Translations under genes and position numbers: made by a program
Shown: in pieces, positions 1-7,328 of the stretch
Numbering within the stretch: the stretch's first letter is position 1
How the letters are laid out: every line of letters starts with the position of its first letter
Notes under the pieces: model-generated
Databases searched by the model: none
What the model saw: only the letters and a program-made list of their open reading frames with translations
Told to the model about the DNA's origin: nothing
NCBI GenBank assembly: GCA_947625245.1
Contig: CANQNO010000005.1
Span: forward strand, 34,415 to 98,414
Reading direction: 5' to 3'
DNA: 64,000 nucleotides
Source of the DNA: an uncultured Clostridia bacterium
GTDB taxonomy: Bacteria; Bacillota; Clostridia; Christensenellales; Borkfalkiaceae

Positions 1-38
1 TGAATTTGTCTGTAAGTAAAACCGCGTTTCTCTTTCAT
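1..38 (-). CDS. 5' end of an unidentified gene, cut by window edge
   Basis: Reading the minus strand, an AGGAG ribosome binding site is followed about 9 nt later by ATG and an open frame MKEKRGFTYRQI that runs off the window. It lies downstream of the BspA-like lipoprotein gene in the same direction, with about 50 bp between, so it may be co-transcribed. Only 12 codons are visible and no family can be assigned. Confidence 0.45.
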   Translation of the reverse strand, partial: MKEKRGFTYRQI

Positions 39-92
39 TTTTAACTTTCTCCTTTGGTTTTTATTTTTTCGGCTGAGCCGATAAAGCCATTT

Positions 93-2270
93 TTATTTGC
101 GCGTCCAATCGGAACTGCAATAGAGGTCGCGCAAGTATTGTGCCGCTGTAAGTTTATTTTGCAAATCTTCACTCTGCAATTTCGTCCCGCCCGCGCTCCA
201 ATTATCCGTGTTCTCAAACGTAACGTCCGTCAAAGAATTGCAATCCGAAAACGCATAATGTCCAATCGAGGTCACGCCGTTCCCGATCGTCACACTCGTC
301 AACGCACCACGATCGCAGAATGCATAGTCATAAACCTCATAATTCTTCCCACTCGGCGAGGACGTCGGCAATGTCAATTCGGTACTTTCTCCCCGATACC
401 CGAGAAGATAAACATCGTCCCCTTCTTCATAAAAGAGATAATCATTCTTTGTTGTCTGCTTGCTCGACGTTTCCTCGGTGTAGATGTGTTTGGCGTATTG
501 AGCGATACCGCCGCTACTCGAAAAACCCTCTATAAACTTCAATTGCGAATAATTCCATACTTCAATGAGTTTATAGCAACGCAAGAACGCAGAACTCTCA
601 ATCGAGGTCACGCCGCTCCCAATCGTCACCTTTGTAAGCCAGCTACAATAATAGAACGCACTCTCACCAATCGAAGTCACGCCGCTCCCAATCGTCACAC
701 TTGTAAGTCCACTGCAACGCCAGAACGCATCCTCACCAATCGAAGTCACGCTGTCGGGAATTTTCAACTCTCCCGTCAGCCCGCTACAATAATAGAACGC
801 GTTACTCCCTATCGTTTTAAGTTGACTTTCATCGCCAAATGTCACGCTCGTCAGCCCGCTACAATAATAGAACGCCCTCTCACCAATCGAAGTCACGCCG
901 CTCCCGATCGTCACACTCGTAAGTCCGCAAAACGCGAACGCACTCCCACCAATCGAAGTCACGCTGTCGGGAATTGTAACTTGTGTTATATCTCGATTTT
1001 TTACACCCGTAACTACGCAAGTTTCCTCGTCGGAAGTAAAAGTGAGATTTTCCAATGCGGGGTCAAGTTCCCATTGTGCAATGAGGCTCACCTCCACACC
1101 CCTTGAATACGTAAAGGTCTCATCGGTGGAACGGCGGACATTTTCGTCATCATACCAACCGAGGAAATGATAGCCGCGATAGGTCGTCGCCGTGACGGTC
1201 ACTTCCTCGCCGAGATCGTAATTGCCGCCGCCCGAAACCCTTCCACCAGAGATGTTTTGTCCGACATAAAGCATTTCGTTGAACGTCCAATGCGCTTCGG
1301 CGTTCTTGCTTTCCGCAATATTCCAAGCGGAATTGCTCTGCCCCCACTCGTTCGTCAGTTTCGTTTCGCCGTCGTACCACCCCGTAAAAACATATCCCCT
1401 GCGCGTGGGAACGGGGAAATTATAGAAGTTATCATATATTACCGTCTGCTCATTGCCCGTAACTTCGCCGCCCTTTGCGTCGAGCGTCACCTTGTATTCA
1501 TTTGCCGTAAACGCGGCATAGAATGTGACCGTATAATTTCCCGCATAGGAAAGCCCCGCTTCCGCCTTATATGGGAAGGTCGCGTCCACCCCGTTCAATT
1601 TCCAGCCGTGGAACGTATAGCCCGTTTTCGTCGTTGCAGCGGGTGCGGCAATCGTGCCGTCCTCTTCCACCTGTTGGGAAGAGACCGCGCTCCCGCTTGT
1701 TGCAAAGTTGACGGTGTACACAGGGCGGCGGCGAAGCGTCACCGTATAAATTTTGAACCCACTCCCCCGCGAGGCGAAGATATAAAACGTATTGTCGCCG
1801 ACCGTGAGCGGCACGGTTTTATTTTCGATCTCATGCAGCTGGGCGAGATTGGTATAGACGGAGTAGGCCGCGCTCTCCGCCGTCGTGATCTCTTCGGCAA
1901 AGGAGAATGTCTCCGTCGCGTTGGATACCTTGCCGTAAAAAACGCCATCGTCGTTGAGCTGTAACGTCTTAAAGGAGCAGAGGGCTTGCCCCTCGCCGCC
2001 GGGTTGGGTCTCGCCGTCTCCGCCTTCACTTCCGCCGGGTTGGGTCTCGCCGCCTCCGCCTTCACTTCCGCCGGGTTGGGTCTCGCCGCCTGGTTGCTCG
2101 GTCTGCGATCCGCCGCTCTGGTTGCCGCCCTGCGCGCCGCCACCCTGTTCGGTTTGCGTGCCGACCCCGGTCTGTGCAGACTGTTTTTTGTCTTCGCAGG
2201 CGGAAAACATAACCGCGCAGTAAACCGCGCAAATTATTGCAAGCAAAATAATCAAAAATTTACGTTTCAT
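93..2270 (-). CDS. BspA/InlB-repeat surface lipoprotein
   Basis: A 725-residue cell-surface lipoprotein. Residues 1-25 form a type II signal peptide with lipobox FSAC (Cys25). A low-complexity linker (about 35-97) repeats GGETQPGGSEGG. Residues about 185-405 carry Listeria-Bacteroides (InlB B-type) repeats with their GYTFHGW / GYVFTGW / GYHFLGW signatures. Residues about 420-700 are BspA-type leucine-rich repeats (VTSIGxxAFxxC units). Such proteins are generally adhesins or surface-display scaffolds; the ligand here is unknown. The start has a GAGG site about 9 nt upstream. The gene is divergent from an XRE regulator and its promoter is packed with putative operator boxes, so it is probably repressed by that regulator. 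Confidence 0.85.
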   Translation of the reverse strand: MKRKFLIILLAIICAVYCAVMFSACEDKKQSAQTGVGTQTEQGGGAQGGNQSGGSQTEQPGGETQPGGSEGGGGETQPGGSEGGDGETQPGGEGQALCSFKTLQLNDDGVFYGKVSNATETFSFAEEITTAESAAYSVYTNLAQLHEIENKTVPLTVGDNTFYIFASRGSGFKIYTVTLRRRPVYTVNFATSGSAVSSQQVEEDGTIAAPAATTKTGYTFHGWKLNGVDATFPYKAEAGLSYAGNYTVTFYAAFTANEYKVTLDAKGGEVTGNEQTVIYDNFYNFPVPTRRGYVFTGWYDGETKLTNEWGQSNSAWNIAESKNAEAHWTFNEMLYVGQNISGGRVSGGGNYDLGEEVTVTATTYRGYHFLGWYDDENVRRSTDETFTYSRGVEVSLIAQWELDPALENLTFTSDEETCVVTGVKNRDITQVTIPDSVTSIGGSAFAFCGLTSVTIGSGVTSIGERAFYYCSGLTSVTFGDESQLKTIGSNAFYYCSGLTGELKIPDSVTSIGEDAFWRCSGLTSVTIGSGVTSIGESAFYYCSWLTKVTIGSGVTSIESSAFLRCYKLIEVWNYSQLKFIEGFSSSGGIAQYAKHIYTEETSSKQTTKNDYLFYEEGDDVYLLGYRGESTELTLPTSSPSGKNYEVYDYAFCDRGALTSVTIGNGVTSIGHYAFSDCNSLTDVTFENTDNWSAGGTKLQSEDLQNKLTAAQYLRDLYCSSDWTRK

Positions 2271-2305
2271 AAATAATACCTCAAATTACCTTTTTGAATA
2301 AAAAC

Positions 2306-2366
2306 ACCTTATTAGGTAATTCTAATTATAAATTATCTAACAAGATAAGTCAACACCTGATTAGAT
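2306..2366. promoter_or_regulatory. Lipoprotein promoter with three operator boxes (XRE module 1)
   Basis: On the minus strand -35 TTGACT (2348-2353) and -10 TATAAT (2325-2330) are separated by exactly 17 bp. Three 12-bp boxes share the form AYCT-N4-AGRT: ACCTTATTAGGT (2306-2317, at the predicted start point), ATCTAACAAGAT (2335-2346, inside the spacer) and ACCTGATTAGAT (2355-2366, upstream of -35 and near the regulator start). This is the layout expected for repression and autoregulation by the adjacent XRE protein; that link is inferred. Confidence 0.7.
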
Positions 2367-2387
2367 ATTTTTTAATAAAATCTAAAT

Positions 2388-2729
2388 ATGGAAAGCAATA
2401 TATTTATTGAAACATTTAACGACCTTTTAGCAGAGAAAGGTCTTAATAGAAAGCAGTTTGCGGAAAGTAGCGGGATACCTTATACAACAATTATTGGGTG
2501 GACTAAACTTAATAGACTACCCGATTATTCTGCACTGATTAAGATTGCCGACTTTTTCCAATGTTCAATAGACTATCTTGTAGGCAGGCAAGACGAGTTT
2601 GGCAACGCCATATATTCTTCTGAAAATTTACATTCGGAAATGCTGTTTTTAAAATATTTTCGCAATTTAAGTACGGAAAATAAGGAGTTAATTATTAAAC
2701 TTACAAGGAATCTGTCAAAGACAAGTTAA
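2388..2729 (+). CDS. XRE-family transcriptional regulator (module 1)
   Basis: A 113-residue DNA-binding protein. Residues about 8-65 form a Cro/C1-type helix-turn-helix (RKQFAESSGIPYTTIIGW) ending with the family hallmark DYLVGRQDEFG; the last 45 residues are probably a helical oligomerisation segment. It is transcribed away from the BspA-like lipoprotein across a 117-bp operator region. No ribosome binding site precedes ATG. A TAAAAT hexamer ends 6 nt before it, compatible with a leaderless transcript, but no good -35 is visible. The gene ends before a strong hairpin terminator. Confidence 0.85.
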   Translation: MESNIFIETFNDLLAEKGLNRKQFAESSGIPYTTIIGWTKLNRLPDYSALIKIADFFQCSIDYLVGRQDEFGNAIYSSENLHSEMLFLKYFRNLSTENKELIIKLTRNLSKTS

Positions 2730-2766
2730 CAATAAAACGTTGATATTTTATATGGACCAAAATTAT

Positions 2767-2795
2767 ACGCCGCTCGTGAGAGCGGCGTAGGTTTT
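2767..2795 (+). terminator. Rho-independent terminator of XRE gene 1
   Basis: A perfect 9-bp stem (ACGCCGCTC / GAGCGGCGT) with loop GTGA, followed after AGG by TTTT. Confidence 0.7.
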
Positions 2796-3229
2796 AACCG
2801 ATATATGCTTTGAAATTTTCATTGATTTTTATTTTTTTAATTAATTTTTTGGGGCAGAAATATTTGGGGCAGACGCGGGGCACGAAGTGCAAAAACGGCG
2901 TATTTTTAGCCAAAAATGATTAAAAACGGCTCATTTTTGAAGATTTTTGAAAACCCTCAATAGCTTCGACTCCCGTCGCCTATAACTTTGCAACGGGGCT
3001 CAAATACCGTAAGGCTTACGCCTTCGGTACGACTGCCTAGACCAAAGGCTGGCGTATGCCAGACCAAAAGCCGCCCGCACGGATATTCCGTGCGGGCGGT
3101 TTCTAATTGCGATAGCATACTGAAAATTTCGGCTTTCACTTCCATATGCGCTTTGGCTAACAAAATAATATCCAATAATATGGTATACGCATTTCATGCC
3201 TGACGGCAGCTTCACATCAAAAATTCAAT
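2796..3229. other. Non-coding region with clustered hairpins
   Basis: No credible gene is visible. Three hairpins stand in a row: 3005-3029 (TACCG.AAGGC with GCCTTCGGTA, one bulge), 3049-3062 (CTGGC-GTAT-GCCAG) and 3071-3099 (a 13-bp GC stem). The phrase GACCAAA recurs on both sides of the middle hairpin. The region is either the 3' end of the minus-strand gene beyond it or a degenerate mobile or structured element. Confidence 0.5.
3071..3104 (-). terminator. Strong hairpin, likely terminator of the NDT/TIR-like gene
   Basis: CCGCCCGCACGGA pairs perfectly with TCCGTGCGGGCGG around loop TAT. On the minus strand it is followed by CTTTTGG, downstream of the gene that stops at 3230; the U tract is short. 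Confidence 0.5.
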
Positions 3230-4507
3230 TCAGGTGGATTTTAATTCATTGTATTTGGAATAGGCATTTTTAACGTGGCTCTTTAACAAGTCGCTTTGAT
3301 TTATAAAAGCGTCGCGGGTTTTGGCTATTTTTAAAACTTTGTAAATGTCCTCTGCCGTACCGAGTTTGGATACAAGATCCACAGCGCTATTAAATATGTT
3401 CTCATTTGGAGTTGATTCGGCGTATTTGATTGCAATCTTTACGGCGGCAGATATACCTTTATCCCTGCAAAGATTCAATAAATGTTCTACTAACGGGAAA
3501 ACGCCGTTGTCGGTTAAATTATCAAGATTCTCTTCTAAATTTTCAAACAAAAAGACAGCGGTTTCGGGCAGTTTGCTGTTGAGCAAAGCCATTTGCAGTT
3601 TGTATTTTATAATATCTGTTTCTTCGGATCCCTTCATAAAATATATTTTTATCCACTCAAAAACCGCGGGATAATATTTCAATTGCAATAACATCGCCGC
3701 CAAAGAAGACTGCACTTCAAGAAAGAAAGTGTGTTTTTGAATTTTATAATCTTTAAAATACAACGCAAGCGACTCGGTAATATCAAAACGTCTGACTAGA
3801 CGCGGCAGTAAATTGAGCAAAAGATTTAAATAAAAATGTTTAAGATAGTAATTATCGTTTTCCGCAAAAAGAAGTATTCTTTCATAGATATTTTTCAATA
3901 AAAAGTTAACTTCATCTTCCGGCAACTCTTCACGGGCATTTTTAAGCAGTTTAACCAAAGCAAGCGAATTTTCAATCAAGTACCTTTTTACATCGCTTAT
4001 AATTTCATCGGATTTGTTTTTTTGTATTAAGTTAAAAAACGAAAACAAATCGCGCAAATAGTCCGAGCTGTCATTATTCTTAATAAATTTTACAATGCAA
4101 TCGTATAATTTGGGATAATCGTCTTTGGAGTAACTCAAACAGCGGATATGCTTAATATCGGACGGGCAAGCGGTTTCGGAGTCTTTTAAAATAATCACCC
4201 GGTTTGCCGGCCGCAAGGTGTGGGCTATCCCCAGTTCATATAGAACGTTTGGGTTTAATCCGGAAATGTCGACAATTAAATAATGTGCGGAATTTATAGA
4301 CGTGAGAGTAGAATTTAAAACAGGCGACGACGAATTTGTTTTAACCACCCGATTGCATTTTAAATTACATGCCGCAACCGCGCGCTTAATTGTGGCATAT
4401 ATCTCCTCCGTATTTTCGCCGGGCGGCAAAATAACAAAACAATTACCCTTTCTGATTCGTCTTTGTCTGTTGGTAAATTCATAAGGATATATAATATCTT
4501 TTCCCAT
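3230..4507 (-). CDS. Protein with N-terminal NDT/TIR-like nucleotide-binding domain and helical C-terminus
   Basis: 425 residues. Residues about 20-140 form an alpha/beta domain with the core AHYLIVDISGLNPNVLYELG followed by IAHTLRPANRVIIL. The NPNVxYELG motif is typical of nucleoside 2-deoxyribosyltransferase-like and related TIR-like folds, where the Glu of YELG is catalytic in true deoxyribosyltransferases. Residues about 150-425 are predominantly helical and HEAT/TPR-like with no recognised motif. Start ATG has a GAGG site about 9 nt upstream. It is a single-gene unit. Related domains occur in nucleotide-targeting conflict and defence proteins, so a sensor or effector role is possible, but enzyme activity is not shown by sequence alone. 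Confidence 0.55.
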   Translation of the reverse strand: MGKDIIYPYEFTNRQRRIRKGNCFVILPPGENTEEIYATIKRAVAACNLKCNRVVKTNSSSPVLNSTLTSINSAHYLIVDISGLNPNVLYELGIAHTLRPANRVIILKDSETACPSDIKHIRCLSYSKDDYPKLYDCIVKFIKNNDSSDYLRDLFSFFNLIQKNKSDEIISDVKRYLIENSLALVKLLKNAREELPEDEVNFLLKNIYERILLFAENDNYYLKHFYLNLLLNLLPRLVRRFDITESLALYFKDYKIQKHTFFLEVQSSLAAMLLQLKYYPAVFEWIKIYFMKGSEETDIIKYKLQMALLNSKLPETAVFLFENLEENLDNLTDNGVFPLVEHLLNLCRDKGISAAVKIAIKYAESTPNENIFNSAVDLVSKLGTAEDIYKVLKIAKTRDAFINQSDLLKSHVKNAYSKYNELKST

Positions 4508-4755
4508 ATTTTTTGCCTCACACAGAAGTAAATTTTTATAAATTAATTTAAAAAACTATAAATAAATCTATATTTTTACTTATTAAAAAAGACGAAAAAA
4601 GTTATTCATATGTTACAGAAAGGCATTAAATTAAAAAACGGTGTAGAATTTTGCCGTTTTTTTTGGTAAATTTTGGTAAAATTTACTTTACAATTTATTC
4701 AAATAAATTTATAATTTTATTAACAAGTCATTTTGTATTTTTTTAATTTGAAATT
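4508..4755. promoter_or_regulatory. Divergent AT-rich intergenic region with sigma-gene promoter
   Basis: Between the NDT/TIR-like gene and the sigma-factor gene. A candidate plus-strand promoter has -35 TTAACA (4720-4725), an 18-bp spacer and -10 TAATTT (4744-4749), ending 6 nt before the sigma-factor ATG. An isolated hairpin with a U tract (AAAAACGG / CCGTTTTT, about 4635-4662) has no obvious gene to terminate. Confidence 0.45.
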
Positions 4756-5259
4756 ATGAATCCCGATAAGTTTAACAGACTGTTCAAAAACCTTAAAACC
4801 GACAAGAAGGCATTTGAGGAAGTATACACGGAATACTATCCTTTGACTGTTTTGCATTTGAGAAGATGTTACGGCAATTTGATTTCTGCGGAAGATATTG
4901 CGCATGATTTGTTTGTTAAACTTTTGAAAATGGAGCAAAGAGATTATATTGAGCACCCTTTAAGCTGGGTTTATAAACTTGCCGACAATATGGCGGTAGA
5001 CGAAATAAGAAAGCACAAAGATGTTCCTTTAAATGAATTGCTGATTGCGCCCGTAAATATGGAATTTATTTCGGACAAGGAAGAAATAAAAGAATACTTT
5101 TCGCAATTGGACGAAAGTGAAGTAAAGATTTTGTACATGCACTTTTGGGAAGGCTACAGTTTTAAAGAGATTGCCGAAATCCTTGATATAAAGTACTCTA
5201 ACGTAAGAGTCAAAGTTTGCAGAGCATATAAAAAATTCAGAGATAAAAATAATAAGTAA
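4756..5259 (+). CDS. Sigma-70 family RNA polymerase sigma factor (ECF-like)
   Basis: 167 residues. Region 2 spans about 15-85 (FEEVYTEYYPLTVLHLRR, SAEDIAHDLFVKLL, HPLSWVYKLADNMAVDEIRK). Region 4 spans about 105-160 (LDESEVKILYMHFWEGYSF then KEIAEILDIKYSNVRVKVCRA), giving the two-domain group-4 architecture. ATG has no ribosome binding site and follows a candidate -10 by 6 nt. The next two genes encode a secreted protease-like protein and a single-pass membrane protein, suggesting an envelope-responsive regulon in which the membrane protein may act as anti-sigma factor (inference). Confidence 0.85.
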   Translation: MNPDKFNRLFKNLKTDKKAFEEVYTEYYPLTVLHLRRCYGNLISAEDIAHDLFVKLLKMEQRDYIEHPLSWVYKLADNMAVDEIRKHKDVPLNELLIAPVNMEFISDKEEIKEYFSQLDESEVKILYMHFWEGYSFKEIAEILDIKYSNVRVKVCRAYKKFRDKNNK

Positions 5260-5313
5260 CATTTTTAAAGTTCATTACGTCTATTAATCGAAAATATTAT
5301 AGGAGTTTTGAAA

Positions 5314-6153
5314 ATGTTACACTTTTTTTCCCTTGTACTCGGTTCTATCGCACTTATAGGCACGGTATTTGCTCCCGGAGTACAGAGCGCAGATGTAGCG
5401 GCACAGGAAGAAAACCAAATCTACTACTACGATACCGTTTATGCGACTGGCGACGAGCCTATGCCGATTGATATGGTTTCGACTTCCATACCGTACATAA
5501 CAAAAACCCAAACGGCGTCGCATTTGTTGGCTATCCAGTGTCCCAAATATACCTACGCTCCCGCCGCCGGCGGTTGCGCTTCCACGGGCGGCGGCAACGT
5601 TATAGGTTATTACGACAGATTCGACGAAAACCTAATACCAAATCACGTTTCATGTACGCCAATTAACAATACTTATATTTACAGTATGCAGGATGACGAA
5701 GTAAAGGCAGTTATCGAAAAGTTATACGAATATATGACCGGCGACGGCTACGGCGCCACCGAAGTAGATTTTGCCAACGGAATTACAAGATATTGTAACG
5801 AAAAAGGCAAGCATATAAATTTTTACTCCTGTTTGAGCAAGGGCAAGTTCAGCTATTCCGTCACAAAGAGCTATCTCGACCGAAATATGCCTGTTGTGCT
5901 TTTTTTGAGCGGATATAACGTAGCCGATTTATATACGGGCGAAAATAAAGATACAATTTCCTATTATCAATCAAACGGTAATCATATAATGGTCAGCTTC
6001 GGATACGAAGAGTACGTTTATACCACTTCAAGCGGCACTGTGAATTATAACTTTTTATCCGTCTCTTCAGGGTTATTTTTTAATTCAAGCGCACTTTATG
6101 ATTTCAATTTTCAGACCACAGTAAACGACGCATTGGCGATAGAAATATATTAA
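5314..6153 (+). CDS. Secreted C39-like / papain-fold peptidase-like protein
   Basis: 279 residues from the ATG that follows AGGAG by 8 nt. Residues 1-26 form a Sec signal peptide (LVLGSIALIGTVFAPGVQSA). The motif YAPAAGGCASTGGGNVIGYY places the probable nucleophile Cys at about residue 88. NGNHIMVSFGYEEY supplies the probable catalytic His at about residue 224. This Cys/His order and the GNVIGYYD helix fit C39-like and streptopain-like papain folds, usually secreted proteases or transpeptidases. Substrate unknown. It lies 54 bp after the sigma factor and 4 bp before the membrane-protein gene, so the three probably form one operon. Confidence 0.6.
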   Translation: MLHFFSLVLGSIALIGTVFAPGVQSADVAAQEENQIYYYDTVYATGDEPMPIDMVSTSIPYITKTQTASHLLAIQCPKYTYAPAAGGCASTGGGNVIGYYDRFDENLIPNHVSCTPINNTYIYSMQDDEVKAVIEKLYEYMTGDGYGATEVDFANGITRYCNEKGKHINFYSCLSKGKFSYSVTKSYLDRNMPVVLFLSGYNVADLYTGENKDTISYYQSNGNHIMVSFGYEEYVYTTSSGTVNYNFLSVSSGLFFNSSALYDFNFQTTVNDALAIEIY

Positions 6154-6157
6154 TCTT

Positions 6158-6838
6158 ATGAAAGCAAAAAAATTTTTAAAACAACAGGCAGAAGCTGAAA
6201 AAAAAGAAATACTTGAAGCGAGCGATATGCAGAGCTTTGACGAGTTTTTCCATGATATAGAAAAACCCGCACAGCTCAAACGCGGCTTTTTTAAGCGCTA
6301 TTACAAATGGTTTATATCCGCCGCCGGCATTGCCGCCTGCGCGATAATTCTTACCACAGTATTGCTGTTATACCCCGCAAAGGAAAAAATCGTTTACGAT
6401 GAGAATAATTTCGTTACCTCTTCTTCTACGATTGAAGAAATGGATAACGATATGACAGAATTTAATTTTCAAATAGATACCACCGCATATTCGGTAGAAG
6501 TTGAAAAAACTGTTGACAGTGTAAGCGGCGACGTAATCTTATACAGATTGCAAGTTGACCAATATACGTCTTTGATTAATTTTGAATTTATAGCGGTATG
6601 CAATCCGAATTATTTCTATCCCTATTTAGAAATTACGGATGAATATACAGATGCAGGGTTAACAAATTACTCTGTTTCATATAAACAGGAAATTTTGCCA
6701 AACGAATACGGGTTAGATTTAAAGGCAAAAGCAAAAATTCAGAAAGGTTCGGAGTTTATTTATATTACAGAATACAATGAATATATGACCGACGAAGAAG
6801 GTTCTCTTCTTAAAATAATTCAGGAAATGTTTATTTAA
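6158..6838 (+). CDS. Single-pass membrane protein, candidate anti-sigma factor
   Basis: 226 residues: a charged cytoplasmic N-terminus (1-45, including KAKKFLKQQAEAEKKEILEA), one transmembrane helix (about 49-71, WFISAAGIAACAIILTTVLL) and an extracytoplasmic domain of about 155 residues rich in Tyr, Asp and Glu. No zinc-binding anti-sigma motif is visible. It starts 4 bp after the protease-like gene with no own ribosome binding site, suggesting translational coupling. Its topology and place behind a sigma gene suggest an anti-sigma factor or a co-sensor; this rests on context, not on homology. Confidence 0.5.
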   Translation: MKAKKFLKQQAEAEKKEILEASDMQSFDEFFHDIEKPAQLKRGFFKRYYKWFISAAGIAACAIILTTVLLLYPAKEKIVYDENNFVTSSSTIEEMDNDMTEFNFQIDTTAYSVEVEKTVDSVSGDVILYRLQVDQYTSLINFEFIAVCNPNYFYPYLEITDEYTDAGLTNYSVSYKQEILPNEYGLDLKAKAKIQKGSEFIYITEYNEYMTDEEGSLLKIIQEMFI

Positions 6839-6863
6839 TCAGCAAAAAAATAATATAACCACT

Positions 6864-6899
6864 AAGCGCACAGCCGTTTGGCTGTGCGCTTCGGTTTTT
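6864..6899 (+). terminator. Terminator of the sigma/protease operon
   Basis: A perfect 12-bp stem (AAGCGCACAGCC / GGCTGTGCGCTT) with loop GTTT, followed by CGGTTTTT. Confidence 0.85.
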
Positions 6900-6969
6900 A
6901 ATGGGCTTTGTAAAGGTCGTTATTTTATCTGACCTTCCCGAATTTTTAAAAAAAATTTTTTAAATTTAT

Positions 6970-6998
6970 TTGACAGCGGCGAGATGCAGTGATAGAAT
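6970..6998 (+). promoter_or_regulatory. Sigma-A promoter of the B12-uptake operon
   Basis: TTGACA (6970-6975), a 17-bp spacer and TAGAAT (6993-6998). The start point is expected near 7005, just before the cobalamin aptamer. Confidence 0.85.
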
Positions 6999-7018
6999 AC
7001 TTTTGCAATTGAATAGAA

Positions 7019-7273
7019 ATACGGTTCGAAAGGGCTTTGCCCGAGTAGATTAAAAGGGAATCCGGTACAAATCCGGAGCAACCGTCATTACTGTAATTGC
7101 CGTCCGCGGCGGCAAAAGTCAGGATACTGCCGTATTTTTTTGGGATGTCACGATTTTGGACGAGAAAGGGTGCAACCGATTTCAAAAGGCTTTTTGTATC
7201 GCTTGCAACTTACCGTTCGAATAAAGCTTAAAAAAATCCGTTGTACTCTTTCCGAAAGGAAAGAGTTTTTTTC
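7019..7273 (+). promoter_or_regulatory. Cobalamin riboswitch with transcription terminator
   Basis: The aptamer (about 7019-7135) is closed by ATACGG pairing with CCGTAT. It contains the conserved core AAAAGGGAATCCGGT followed by ACTGT, and the B12-box-like AGTCAGGATACTGCC. An expression platform follows, ending in a terminator at 7245-7273: a 9-bp stem ACTCTTTCC / GGAAAGAGT, loop GAAA, seven Ts. In this class adenosyl- or aqua-cobalamin binding favours the OFF state, so the operon should be expressed when corrinoid is scarce. Confidence 0.88.
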
Positions 7274-7328
7274 TTGCCCTTATATTTTGCGGTACCCCCC
7301 CTATTGCAAAAAAATATAAGGAGAAGTT

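Noticed and set aside
54-1106. Plus-strand 350-codon open frame opposite the BspA-like lipoprotein
   Set aside because: It is the complement of leucine-rich repeat coding sequence; no family similarity or own start signals.
1990-2095. Short tandem repeats that might suggest a CRISPR or satellite
   Set aside because: In-frame repeats encoding the Gly/Ser/Glu linker of the lipoprotein; no spacers of equal length.
2964-2980. tRNA-like TTCGACTCCCGTCG segment
   Set aside because: Upstream bases do not form a T stem and no anticodon or D arm is present.
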